Shown one piece after another: positions 15,195 to 23,588 of a DNA stretch of 64,000 nt. The notes under the pieces are model-generated. The model was not told the origin of the DNA. It ran no database searches and saw nothing but the letters and a program-made list of their open reading frames with translations. The position numbers and the translations under genes were made by a program. Source of the stretch: Capnocytophaga bilenii. Its GTDB lineage: Bacteria > Bacteroidota > Bacteroidia > Flavobacteriales > Flavobacteriaceae. The stretch spans positions 1 through 64,000 of the forward strand of contig NZ_JAGDYP010000009.1 of NCBI RefSeq assembly GCF_017565765.1, read 5' to 3'. The first letter of the stretch is position 1. Each line of letters starts with the position of its first letter.

Positions 15195-16981
15195 TATTCA
15201 AAGCGGCGTAATATGAGGCTTAAGAAGCGCTCCTCATATTCTTCTTTGCCTTTCCAATGATTGTAAGTAGGTTTTACCTGCTGCTGTATGTACACGGCTG
15301 CCTCCTCAAGTGTATGCAACTCTTCAAGGTGTTTTAATACCTTGTTGTATTCACTTTCACTACCGAAGAACAATTTTTGTACAAAGGCAAGTTTGTCGTT
15401 GAGACCTATCTGTATTGCCTTGCTAAAACGGTCGTTTAGCGACTGTGTAGGTTTGGGCTCTTCAGGGTTCTTCCTTTCAAAGGAAGCTGTTTTTGCCTTT
15501 TGAGACAAAAATTCTTCTAACGAAGGAGTTTGTCGTGCGGCAGACTGTGGCTGCGCTATGTTTTGTGACGAAGGCTGATCTATGTTCATTGCCCAGCTCG
15601 TTTTTACATTATCCTGATTGGCTGTTGCTGCAAAAGGATTTTCTAACGGCTGAGGTTGTGCTGCTGGTGCAGCTGTTGGCTGCCCAAAAGGAGTATTGGG
15701 TGTAGCATTATTTATTCCAAATGGGTTATGCTGCATTTGTTCGTGCAAATGCTGTTGCGCTGCTTGTTGTTGTTTTTGTTGCGCTGCTTGTTCTTGAACG
15801 TGTTGCTGTATAAACTGTTCTGCCATTGCCTCAAACGGATTGTGATTATGAGGCTTTTCAGCTTCAGGTTCTTTGGCTACAGAAGCTGGTGGGGGTGCTG
15901 TGGGGGTGCTGGCAGGAGTTGCTGGTTTAGCTGCTGCCGCAAAAAATGGTTGTGCTTCTGGTTCAGTAGGGAAATCTTTAGGCTCGTGTGCCACACCTTC
16001 TTCCTCTTCTTCTTGAGGGAAAGGCTTATATTTCATCGCTTCGGGTATGAATGCTTGTGTAGCTTCAAAAACGTGCTGTAATACTTTTTCTATGCGTGCT
16101 TCTTGTTCTTCTTCAGTTTCATCGCGAGGGTCTTGTTTAGCGTGTATTGAATAAAGAGGTTCTCTATAAGGAGCAGGTTCTGTATGTTGCTGAGGTTGTG
16201 GTGGCGCTGCTGGAGCGGTAAATGCTGGCGGTGGCGTTGGTTGTGCCGCTGTTGGAGCTGGTGCAGGCGCAGATGCAGGTTCTGTATGTTGTTGAGGTTG
16301 TGGTTGGGCTGCTGGAGCAGTAAAAGCTGGCGGTGGCGTTGGTTGTGCCGCTGCTGGAGCTGGTGCAGGCGCAGATGCAGGTTCTGTATGTTGTTGAGGT
16401 TGTTGTGCCGCTGCTGGAGCTGGAGCTGGCGCAGGTGTGGGTTCTGTATGTTGCTGAGGCTGTGGTTGCGCTGCTGAAGCAGTAAAAGCTGGCGGTGGCG
16501 TTGGTTGTGCCGCTGCTGGTGTTGGTGCAGGCGCAGATGCAGGTTCTGTATGTTGTTGAGGCTGTGGTGGCGCTGCTGGAGCGGTAAATGCTGGCGGTGA
16601 CGTTGGTTGTGCCGCCGCTGGAGCTGGTGCAGATTGTTTTGTTATAGGAGCAGGTTCCATAGCTACAAATGCCACTGGTGCCGTCTCCTCTTTTTTCAAC
16701 TGAATATTTAGCGGCTCAATTTCTGTAACATCTGTATCTATATTAAAAATATCTTCTTCCTGATGTTCTTCTATAAATGAAGCAACCTTACGCATCGTAT
16801 AAAGCATACGTTCTTCGGAAGCCTTTAGTGTTTGATAATACTTCTCAACAAACCCCAATATAGTGATTTTGTCGGTCAAACGTAGGGCTTGCTGACGCAT
16901 CTTTGAGATATTTAATTGCCCTTGGTGAGCTATGATTTCCTTAGCAAAATTTACTAATTCTTGTTCTAATGCCTCTTTCAT
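15194..16981 (-). CDS. conserved protein with long Pro/Ala/Gln repeat region
   Basis: I start this at MKEALEQELVNF (16981), because the TAnnTTTG box at 17012-17005 would lie inside the longer frame. The result is 595 residues. The N-terminal ~100 residues are helical. A low-complexity centre (about 110-265) follows, containing imperfect ~33-residue repeats of the type HTEPASAPAP-AAAQPTPPPAF-TAPAAQPQPQQ. Then comes a Glu-rich and Gln-rich stretch. The C-terminal ~110 residues are a folded helical domain (SLNDRFSKAIQIGLNDKLAF ... YNHWKGKEEYEERF). There is no signal peptide. Family not recognised. The repeat is also a DNA repeat (16184-16650), so copy number may vary between strains. Confidence 0.7.
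   Translation of the reverse strand: MKEALEQELVNFAKEIIAHQGQLNISKMRQQALRLTDKITILGFVEKYYQTLKASEERMLYTMRKVASFIEEHQEEDIFNIDTDVTEIEPLNIQLKKEETAPVAFVAMEPAPITKQSAPAPAAAQPTSPPAFTAPAAPPQPQQHTEPASAPAPTPAAAQPTPPPAFTASAAQPQPQQHTEPTPAPAPAPAAAQQPQQHTEPASAPAPAPAAAQPTPPPAFTAPAAQPQPQQHTEPASAPAPAPTAAQPTPPPAFTAPAAPPQPQQHTEPAPYREPLYSIHAKQDPRDETEEEQEARIEKVLQHVFEATQAFIPEAMKYKPFPQEEEEEGVAHEPKDFPTEPEAQPFFAAAAKPATPASTPTAPPPASVAKEPEAEKPHNHNPFEAMAEQFIQQHVQEQAAQQKQQQAAQQHLHEQMQHNPFGINNATPNTPFGQPTAAPAAQPQPLENPFAATANQDNVKTSWAMNIDQPSSQNIAQPQSAARQTPSLEEFLSQKAKTASFERKNPEEPKPTQSLNDRFSKAIQIGLNDKLAFVQKLFFGSESEYNKVLKHLEELHTLEEAAVYIQQQVKPTYNHWKGKEEYEERFLSLILRRFE
16184..16650 (-). repeat. in-gene minisatellite of about 100-bp units
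   Basis: Four to five imperfect copies of a unit encoding the Pro/Ala/Gln repeats share GTTCTGTATGTTG (plus strand) and GCTGGCGGTGGCGTTGG. One unit is shortened (16385-16440). In-frame length changes are possible by slippage or recombination. Confidence 0.75.
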
Positions 16982-17004
16982 TTCGTTAGTGGGTTTTGAT
17001 GTGG

Positions 17005-17012
17005 CAAAGGTA
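17005..17012 (-). promoter_or_regulatory. promoter -7 box for the Pro/Ala-repeat protein, rsmI and tsaB
   Basis: TACCTTTG on the minus strand lies 23 bases before the ATG at 16981. It decides the start, since the longer open frame begins upstream of the promoter. Confidence 0.6.
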
Positions 17013-17145
17013 CAAAATAAATACCAATTATCCACTAAAAATTAACAATTATACCCCAATAATTAACATTTAGTCTTTAGTAATTTGTTTTTAGTTGTGA
17101 GCGGATAGCACAATTTGAAGAAGTAGCACAAAATATAATATAAAA

Positions 17146-17180
17146 AAACTTTGGCAAAATTCAAGACTTTGCCAAAGTTT
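17146..17180. terminator. hairpin terminator of the CTTTGCCAAAG family (2)
   Basis: The arms AAACTTTGGCAAA and TTTGCCAAAGTTT pair around a 9-base loop. On the minus strand the 3' side is followed by TTTTT. It serves the aldolase gene. Confidence 0.8.
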
Positions 17181-17205
17181 ATACAGCAATTTAACTACTA
17201 ATTAA

Positions 17206-18096
17206 CTATTTTACAGAAGCTTCGTAAATGCCTTGAATGCTTTTTGCTAAAGTAGCATCAAAATCGGCATCGGTTTGTTTGGCTGATAAGCCTTCGCTAA
17301 GGGCACGTGAGAAGCTGGCTATTACCCCCTTGTTTTGCGCCAAAAGTTCATTGGCTTTTTCACGGCTATAACCTCCCGAAAGAGCTACTACTCGCACTAC
17401 ACGAGGGTGTTTGGTAAATTCTTTATATAGGTTGTTGATAGTAGGCAGGGTAACCTTTAGCATCACGTTGTGAGTTTCTGGCAAGCGGTCTAAGTGCTTT
17501 CTAAGTTCGTCAGCCAAAATAGCTTCTGCACGTGATTTATCGGGGATGTTGATATCTACTTCAGGTTCAATGATAGGCACTAATCCTGCTTCAATAATTT
17601 GATGAGCTACCTCAAATTGTTGAGCTACCACACGTTCTATTCCTTCTGGACTTGCTTTTTTGATTACTGAACGCATTTTGGTACCAAAAATATGACGCAC
17701 ATTGGCACGGCGTAACAAATCGGCAAGATTAGAGATAGGTTTCATCAGTTGTACTCCGTCTAAGTCAAGTTCTTCAAGACCTTTATCTACTTTTAGGAAG
17801 GGTACTATGTGTTTTTCTTCCCACAGATAGTCGGCAGTAAATTTATTATCAATTTTTCTATCCATAGTTTGTTCAAAAAGGATAGCGCCGATTATTTTTT
17901 CGCTGTTAAAAGCGGCACTTTTGATGATACGGGTACGCATTTGGTGAATAAGGTCGAACATTTCTTCTTCGCCGTTGTACTCATCTTCATTTACTCCGTA
18001 AAGTTTTAGGGCTTTGGGAGTGCTACCGCCACTTTGGTCGAGTGCTGCAACAAATCCTTTGCTACTGCGCATCTGTTCTAATTGTTCTTTTTTCAT
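17206..18096 (-). CDS. class I fructose-bisphosphate aldolase
   Basis: Cleaves fructose 1,6-bisphosphate to dihydroxyacetone phosphate and glyceraldehyde 3-phosphate. The 296-residue protein belongs to the short bacterial class I group (like staphylococcal FdaA). It contains [16 protein letters not shown] (15-30), FEQTMDR, the Schiff-base lysine K214 in [10 protein letters not shown], and [15 protein letters not shown] with [10 protein letters not shown] for phosphate binding. A metal-dependent class II enzyme is not needed for this activity. It has its own promoter (TATCTTTG, 18153-18146) and terminator, so it is a single-gene unit. Confidence 0.95.
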   Translation of the reverse strand: MKKEQLEQMRSSKGFVAALDQSGGSTPKALKLYGVNEDEYNGEEEMFDLIHQMRTRIIKSAAFNSEKIIGAILFEQTMDRKIDNKFTADYLWEEKHIVPFLKVDKGLEELDLDGVQLMKPISNLADLLRRANVRHIFGTKMRSVIKKASPEGIERVVAQQFEVAHQIIEAGLVPIIEPEVDINIPDKSRAEAILADELRKHLDRLPETHNVMLKVTLPTINNLYKEFTKHPRVVRVVALSGGYSREKANELLAQNKGVIASFSRALSEGLSAKQTDADFDATLAKSIQGIYEASVK

Positions 18097-18145
18097 AGTT
18101 TATTATTATTTTTCCTACAAAGGAGTAATTGTTAAAAAATCGCTA

Positions 18146-18153
18146 CAAAGATA
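18146..18153 (-). promoter_or_regulatory. aldolase promoter -7 box
   Basis: TATCTTTG on the minus strand, 49 bases before the aldolase ATG. Confidence 0.5.
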
Positions 18154-18197
18154 TTAAATATAATTGAAATAACAAATATTTTTTTGTTATTCTTCGC

Positions 18198-18926
18198 TCA
18201 GTCTCTCTCATTTACCACTATCAATATTTCATCATCGGTGAGTATGGGTTCGTTGCGAAAACGCAGTAGTATTTGGGCTACAGTGATAGTATCTTTTTCG
18301 CAGTAGGTAGCGATGCGGTCTATATCATTTTGCTGATAATACACCTCTCGCACTTGGCTGCCATCGATGTCGTCTTTTGGTGAAGGTATTGCCAATATAT
18401 GTGCTAAAAGTTTCAGGGAGGTGTAATGTTTATAATCACCAAATTTCCATAGTTCCAGCGTGTCTAAATGGGGTATTTCCCAAGGTTTTTTGCCGTATAG
18501 TTGCAATTTTTGTGGTATGGCTATACGGTTGATTATCATACGTCTGGCTATGTAAGGAAAATCAAATTCTTTGCCGTTATGGGCACAGAGCAGGTGTTGT
18601 GGTTGCGAAAAGTAACTATCCAACATTACTGCAAAGTTTTTCAGTATTTTTTTTTCTTCTCCTACGAATGAAGTAACTCTAAAAGTGCGTTGTTGGTACT
18701 TAAACACAAAATATCCTACTGATATACATACTATTTTACCAAATTCTGCCCAAATACCTGCTCTATGGTAATATTCTTCGGCTGAAATCTCTTCTTTTCG
18801 TACATATTTGGTTTTTTCTTCCCACAATTCTTGCTCACTTGCTGATAATTGTTGGTAATTTTCATTCTGCGGGACGGTTTCTATATCTAAAAAGAGTATA
18901 TTTTGTAAGTTTATTTTGTGTAGCAT
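18198..18926 (-). CDS. predicted 3'-5' exonuclease (PolB-exonuclease-like, RNase H fold)
   Basis: 242 residues of the DnaQ-like superfamily, closest in look to the family annotated as predicted PolB-like 3'-5' exonuclease. The acidic motifs are visible: ILFLDIETVPQ (D and E of Exo I), LLCAHNGKEFDFPYI (Exo II), and IATYCEKDTITVAQILLRF (Exo III, YC-x-x-D). No polymerase domain is attached. It lies 10 bases downstream of the hybrid sensor gene and is probably co-transcribed. Role in repair or RNA/DNA processing is inferred. Confidence 0.85.
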   Translation of the reverse strand: MLHKINLQNILFLDIETVPQNENYQQLSASEQELWEEKTKYVRKEEISAEEYYHRAGIWAEFGKIVCISVGYFVFKYQQRTFRVTSFVGEEKKILKNFAVMLDSYFSQPQHLLCAHNGKEFDFPYIARRMIINRIAIPQKLQLYGKKPWEIPHLDTLELWKFGDYKHYTSLKLLAHILAIPSPKDDIDGSQVREVYYQQNDIDRIATYCEKDTITVAQILLRFRNEPILTDDEILIVVNERD

Positions 18927-18936
18927 TACTTTTGGG

Positions 18937-21819
18937 TTATTCTTCGATTTTTCGGGTGTATTGTGTGGGTGTGATACCTTCTAAATTTTTAAATGCTCTT
19001 ATGAAGCTTGAATAATCGGTGTAGCCTGATAGTTCAGCGACTTCTTTTAAGGGCATATCGGGGTTTTTATCTAATAGTTGTTTTGCTTTATGTATCTTTA
19101 CGCGTGTAATATAGGCTTGTGGGCTGTGACCTGTGAGTGCGTTTATTTTGCGATAGAATTGCCTTGTGCTCATACACATTTTTTCTGCCATCACGGGGAC
19201 ATCTATTTCTACATCTTTATCGAGCATCAGGTAGATATAATCTACCATTTTGGCAAGGAATTGCTGGTCGGCGCGTTGTTGTTCTTGTGATACGATGTTG
19301 GTTGCTGAGGTATCGCTTTGGTTTTCATCAGTTGCTTTATGGGCAGTTTCTGCGGTGCTCTCGATAGCCCATTGCAAGTATTTTTGTCGGAGATTTTGGC
19401 GTTGTTCTAATAGTTTTTCTACCAGCATTTGTAGTTCTTGGCTGTTGAAAGGTTTTGCTAAGTAGGCATCAGCTCCGGCTTTGAAGCCTTCTACGCGTTC
19501 TTCTTCGGTAACTTTTGCTGTGATAACAATAATAGGGATATGGCTTATAATCTCATTTTTTCGTACTTTTTTACAGACTTCTAATCCGTTCATTTCGGGC
19601 ATCATCAGGTCGGTAATGATAAGGTCGGGGACGAGTTCTTTGGCTTTTTCAAGTCCTTTTACACCGTTGATAGCGTAGTAAATAGCGTAGTTGTTACCCA
19701 ACTGGCTTGCTATATAGGCAGCTACATCGGTATTATCTTCGATGATGAGAATGCGTTGTATGTTGTCATTGTTGGTTGGGCTGTCTTTTAGTTCTGTTTT
19801 TTCTTGTGGTAATATGGGCGTATTCTCGCTTATATCGTTTAGTTGAGCGAGTGATGCTTTGGCTTCTTTGGTGGGGAAAGTAATAAGAAAGGATGTTCCT
19901 TTGCCTTCGGTACTTTTGACGGTGATTGTTCCTTCAATGGCATCTACAATTTGTTTTACAAGTGAAAGTCCTACGCCTGAACCTATGGTATTACTATTGT
20001 TGCCTGCTTGGTAAAATATTTCGAATAGGTGTGGGAGGTGAGATTGACTGATACCTGCACCTGTATCGGTTACTTCAAGCTGTATGTTATTGTTTTGCTG
20101 CTTAATAGTTACTGTTACGCTACCGTATTGGGGTGTGAATTTGAATGCGTTGGACAGCAAGTTGTTCATTATTTTATTGATATAATCGGGCACAAAGGCT
20201 GTAAAGATGTGGTTGTGGGAGACGAATTGGAGGTGAATTTGTTTGCTTTGGGCATAATCGCGGTAGCTTTCCACAATCATAGCGATATAGGCAGAGATGT
20301 CGCCTTTTCGCCAGTCGGGGTCGCCTACGGCTGATTTAATTTTTGAAATATCTAATAGTTGATTTACGAACTGCAAAAGGTTTTTGCCTTGTTTTTGTAT
20401 GTTGTTGGCTTTTTCTTTTGTAGTTTGATCGGTTTCGGGGTTATTGGCGATGTCGTGGCTTAGTCCTAATATGACGGTGAGTGGCGTTCGGAATTCGTGG
20501 GTAATATTAGTAAAAAAGTTTTCGCGCAGCAGGTTCATTTTTTTGAGTGCTAAGTAGTTGCGAGCGCGTATGCGTTGTACGTAGTTGAGCATTGCTAATG
20601 AGATGAACATCAGCAGTAATACGAAGGCAGAGATGCCGATGATGGTATATTTTCGAGATCGTTCTTTTTCGATTTGTTGTTCGGCGTTTTTCATTTGCTC
20701 CATCTGCCGGCGGCGTTCTATATTTAGGCTTACGTTTTGTATTCGGTTCATTTTTTCAGCGCCTACTACGCTATCGCGGTAGATGGTAGATTGGAGGTGT
20801 TTTTGGAGAGCTGCTTGGTAGTTTCCTTGTTTTTGATATACGAGGTAGTAAAGGTGATAGATGTCGGCAAGGTGTTCTTTTGATTTTATTTTTCGAGCGG
20901 TTGCTTCGGCATTGGTAAGGTTAGCGAGGGCGACGTCTTCTTTTCCTGTAACATAATCGATATGAGCAATTGCCAAAAGGGTATTGAGGGCGTGCCAGTC
21001 ATCTTTTGAGGCTTTCATTATTTCAAGTGCTTTTTGGTACTCTTGATATGCCTCATCATAATTGCCTTCAAGTTCGTTTATTTCGCCAAAATAGGTGTGC
21101 CCAATAGCGATACCTATATTGTTTTTAGCTTTGGTATTGAGTTCCATTGAGCGTTTGTAGTAGATGTTGGCAGAGTCTATTTGTCCTTTATTTTTGAAGA
21201 TAGAGCCTATATTGGCATAGTTGATGGCTTGCCCGTAGAGGCTTCGTAGTTCTATTTCACCAGCTAGGGCTCTTCGGAAGACGCTATCGGCACTCTCGTA
21301 GTTGTTGAGGGTGAGATATATATTTCCCATCCCGTTGAGTGATATTACGCGATTTTTTTTGGCTTGGAAGGAGGTGTCGGTGCTTGCTTCGCTTATTTTC
21401 CAAGCGAGGTAGTGGTATTCTTGTGCGGCATCTAAAATACCGAGTCTTCGGTAGTTTGTGCCTATGTTGTTGAGTGCTCTGACCCACTCGATGGTGTCGT
21501 GTAAGGCTTCGGCTTGGTGCATTCCTTCGCTGTGGACACGTAGTGCTTCGTCAAATCTACTTTCGTTGCGAAGCATACGCCCCCATTCGCGAAGTGCAAT
21601 AACACTTCCTATTTTATTGCCTTCTGCCTCCATTTGTCGCTGTATCGGCGCCAACGAATCGGCTGAAAGAAAGTGATTGAGTTTTTTCTCTATCAGTGTT
21701 CGTTGTTTTTCAGCGTTTGTATTTGTTTCTTTATTGTTACAAGCTATTATAAATAGAGTTATAACAATAAATACTAGCTGAGATAAAGCTGTTGTAGTAG
21801 CATATTTTTCACTTTTCAT
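18937..21819 (-). CDS. hybrid two-component system protein (TPR sensor, kinase, receiver, AraC output)
   Basis: 960 residues that hold a whole signalling pathway. There is an N-terminal signal/lipobox (FIIACNN, C27), then periplasmic TPR repeats (about 70-360) and a transmembrane helix (393-415). The HisKA domain has phospho-acceptor H441 in NITHEFRTPLTV. The HATPase follows with NNLLSNAFKFTP and DTGAGI, GSGVGLSLVKQ. The receiver domain has phospho-acceptor D737 (LIITDLMMPEMNG), and an AraC helix-turn-helix lies at about 855-955 (PLKEVAELSGYTDYSSFIRAFK). Unlike polysaccharide-utilisation HTCS proteins, it has TPRs rather than a propeller outside. No transporter or glycoside genes flank it, so its regulon cannot be read from context. 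Confidence 0.95.
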   Translation of the reverse strand: MKSEKYATTTALSQLVFIVITLFIIACNNKETNTNAEKQRTLIEKKLNHFLSADSLAPIQRQMEAEGNKIGSVIALREWGRMLRNESRFDEALRVHSEGMHQAEALHDTIEWVRALNNIGTNYRRLGILDAAQEYHYLAWKISEASTDTSFQAKKNRVISLNGMGNIYLTLNNYESADSVFRRALAGEIELRSLYGQAINYANIGSIFKNKGQIDSANIYYKRSMELNTKAKNNIGIAIGHTYFGEINELEGNYDEAYQEYQKALEIMKASKDDWHALNTLLAIAHIDYVTGKEDVALANLTNAEATARKIKSKEHLADIYHLYYLVYQKQGNYQAALQKHLQSTIYRDSVVGAEKMNRIQNVSLNIERRRQMEQMKNAEQQIEKERSRKYTIIGISAFVLLLMFISLAMLNYVQRIRARNYLALKKMNLLRENFFTNITHEFRTPLTVILGLSHDIANNPETDQTTKEKANNIQKQGKNLLQFVNQLLDISKIKSAVGDPDWRKGDISAYIAMIVESYRDYAQSKQIHLQFVSHNHIFTAFVPDYINKIMNNLLSNAFKFTPQYGSVTVTIKQQNNNIQLEVTDTGAGISQSHLPHLFEIFYQAGNNSNTIGSGVGLSLVKQIVDAIEGTITVKSTEGKGTSFLITFPTKEAKASLAQLNDISENTPILPQEKTELKDSPTNNDNIQRILIIEDNTDVAAYIASQLGNNYAIYYAINGVKGLEKAKELVPDLIITDLMMPEMNGLEVCKKVRKNEIISHIPIIVITAKVTEEERVEGFKAGADAYLAKPFNSQELQMLVEKLLEQRQNLRQKYLQWAIESTAETAHKATDENQSDTSATNIVSQEQQRADQQFLAKMVDYIYLMLDKDVEIDVPVMAEKMCMSTRQFYRKINALTGHSPQAYITRVKIHKAKQLLDKNPDMPLKEVAELSGYTDYSSFIRAFKNLEGITPTQYTRKIEE

Positions 21820-21878
21820 CTCATATTCGTTGTTTGATATTCAGAATTGGCTATTTAGAACTGAGCATTCAAAATTAT

Positions 21879-22766
21879 TTACTGATAATACGTAATTTCG
21901 TATATTACAGTGCGTTGTGTATCGCTATCTTGTAAAACATCTTTTACGATATTTCCTTGTTCGTCATAGGTATATTGGTGTTTTTCGGTATAATAATTCA
22001 TAGCGGTATTATTTCCTGATGTTTTGATTTCTAGGACATTACCGTATTTGTCATACGTATAATCACTTTGTATATACTGTTCTTTGCCGTAGTTGTAATA
22101 GGTTTTTTCGTGTGTGCACTGCCCCTTTTCGTTGTAAGTAAATAGGGTTTCTTCTTCTTTATGCTGACCGTTGTAGGCGGTTTCTTGGGTGAGCAAACCT
22201 TGTTTGTTGTAAAGTCGCTCTATTTTGGAAAAACTTTTATAAAAGTCGTTTAGTTGGGTTACTTTTTTGCCATCTGTTAGCTGCTGATATTGGTAGGAGA
22301 TGGTATCGGTGGTTTTGTCGAGGTTGTGCAGGATTACTTGTTGCAAATTGCCTTGTGCATCGTAGGTATTTTTTTCGTAATAGGGGTTGGGGTCGTCTTT
22401 GTAGAGGGTTTGTTGCTCTACAAGGCGATGCTGCTGGTCATAAGTATTTTTAATTTTTCTTGTCCATTCTTCTTTGGCGTTGTAATATACCTCGCTGGTG
22501 ATGTAACCATCGGTGTTGTACTGTACTATGTGTATGGGGTCTTCATCTTCATCATATTCGTTTACGCCGAGCCTTCCGTTGGTGCTATTGGTGGCGTATA
22601 CTGTTTTTTTGATGGTTTTTACCTTGCCTTTGAGGTTGTTAGTTTGCCAATGGGTAGGGTTGGTAATTTGCTCTTTTTCTGCCGATTGTGATGAGCTATT
22701 AAGGGTGCAAGAGCTAAAAGAGCCTGCGCCAAGAATAAGTGCTAGTACTGAAAAAATGTGTTTCAT
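21879..22766 (-). CDS. lipoprotein with YD/RHS-like short repeats
   Basis: 295 residues. A lipoprotein signal ends in FSSCTLNSS. The mature part is built of repeats of the form YDEQGN-IVK / YNEKGQ-CTHEKTYY / YDKYGN-VLEIKT, each about 20 residues, as in the Rhs-type YD repeat but without the long Rhs core or a toxin tip. It is probably a periplasmic or outer-membrane beta-repeat protein. The promoter TATCTTTG lies at 22799-22792, and the gene ends 60 bases before the sensor gene. Function unknown. Confidence 0.75.
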   Translation of the reverse strand: MKHIFSVLALILGAGSFSSCTLNSSSQSAEKEQITNPTHWQTNNLKGKVKTIKKTVYATNSTNGRLGVNEYDEDEDPIHIVQYNTDGYITSEVYYNAKEEWTRKIKNTYDQQHRLVEQQTLYKDDPNPYYEKNTYDAQGNLQQVILHNLDKTTDTISYQYQQLTDGKKVTQLNDFYKSFSKIERLYNKQGLLTQETAYNGQHKEEETLFTYNEKGQCTHEKTYYNYGKEQYIQSDYTYDKYGNVLEIKTSGNNTAMNYYTEKHQYTYDEQGNIVKDVLQDSDTQRTVIYEITYYQ

Positions 22767-22791
22767 TAAAAAAGTAATGTTAATTTTGCAG

Positions 22792-22799
22792 CAAAGATA
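22792..22799 (-). promoter_or_regulatory. promoter -7 box of the YD-repeat lipoprotein
   Basis: TATCTTTG on the minus strand, 26 bases before the ATG. Confidence 0.5.
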
Positions 22800-22880
22800 A
22801 TAAAAAGTAGCAAATTAGCAAACTGGTAATTAACAAATTAGCAAAAAAATGACAAATTTTACTTTTATGCTGTTTTTTCA

Positions 22881-22968
22881 TTAGGACATTGAGAACCAAC
22901 GCCAGATGTTCATATCAATCCTCTTCCTCCACGTAATGTGCGGCAATTGGTTCTCATATACGTCCTAA
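22881..22968. other. 88-nt long-range hairpin, possible structured RNA or tiny MITE
   Basis: The outer arms TTAGGAC/GTCCTAA and inner arms GAGAACCAA/TTGGTTCTC pair perfectly. An asymmetric internal loop (3 versus 6 bases) separates them, and a 47-base terminal loop is enclosed. The stop codon of the small minus-strand gene (22965-22967) lies in the 5' arm. No U tract follows on either side, so a plain terminator is unlikely. Confidence 0.5.
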
Positions 22969-23153
22969 CTTGTTTTAATGAAAAAAGTATCTTGAGGAGG
23001 CAAGTCTTCTTTTTTATCTTCTTTAAGCTTGTCAATACGTTTATCTACTTCAATTTTCACAATTTCTCTAATGGTATCTAACAATTCTACCCGTTCATCG
23101 CAAAAATGAAGGTTAGTTTGTTGTTGGTTTGCTATTTTTTTATTTGTTTCCAT
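22965..23153 (-). CDS. hypothetical small protein (62 aa)
   Basis: I start this at METNKKIANQQQ (23153) because a TACCTTTG promoter box lies at 23212-23205, inside the longer frame. The product is 62 residues, highly charged and helical (VELLDTIREIVKIEVDKRIDKLKEDKKEDL), with one cysteine and no signal peptide. It could form an amphipathic helix or coiled coil. Family not recognised. The gene runs directly into the 88-nt hairpin. Some doubt remains that it is expressed. Confidence 0.45.
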   Translation of the reverse strand: METNKKIANQQQTNLHFCDERVELLDTIREIVKIEVDKRIDKLKEDKKEDLPPQDTFFIKTS

Positions 23154-23204
23154 TAGAAAGTGATTTTTTCTTTGATGAGGAAAAATACCTCTTATTTTCT
23201 GGTG

Positions 23205-23212
23205 CAAAGGTA
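23205..23212 (-). promoter_or_regulatory. promoter -7 box of the 62-aa gene
   Basis: TACCTTTG on the minus strand, 52 bases before the chosen ATG. Confidence 0.5.
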
Positions 23213-23441
23213 CGGTGGTTTTTGGAAGTAGAGTTTGCATTTTCAGCCAAAAAGTATGCAATATCTGCCATTTTTAGTTTTTTTATTATGCTCGTAAATA
23301 TGCAAAATTTGCCATCAGTACCCTTGCCAAGCCTTATGTAGTAAGGGAAAGGGTATGCAAGGTGCTATGAAAATTGGTTTTGTATTGGAGCTGGAATTGG
23401 CTGTAAAGTATTTGTAGAGGAGGTGTGTTTTATCATTATTT

Positions 23442-23531
23442 AACGTTACTTTGAAAAGAAAATAAATAGTAAATAAAACGAAAAAAAACGTTACTAATTT
23501 ATATTTGATTTACAATTGTTTTGTACCTTTG
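23442..23531 (+). promoter_or_regulatory. dcuB promoter region with paired AACGTTACT motifs
   Basis: The -7 box TACCTTTG (23524-23531) is preceded by AACGTTACT at 23442-23450 and again at 23487-23495, 45 bases apart (about four helical turns). The motif pair may be an operator, for example for an anaerobic regulator; that is inference. The 23213-23440 stretch before it shows nothing else I can name. Confidence 0.45.
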
Positions 23532-23588
23532 TTGGCTGAAAAAGTAACTTAATGAAAGATAATTTCTTTCTATAAAAAATTATGTTTT

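Noticed and set aside
16184-16477. 97-codon Trp/Cys/Arg-rich plus-strand frame
   Set aside because: It is the reverse strand of the Pro/Ala repeat region; composition is an artefact of the repeat.
22881-22968. possible integron attC site
   Set aside because: The outer arms read TTAGGAC...GTCCTAA, the reverse of the RYYYAAC...GTTRRRY order, and there is no integrase or cassette array.
23442-23495. FNR or HcpR site upstream of dcuB
   Set aside because: The repeated AACGTTACT does not match the TTGA-N6-TCAA type consensus; reported only as an unnamed motif pair.
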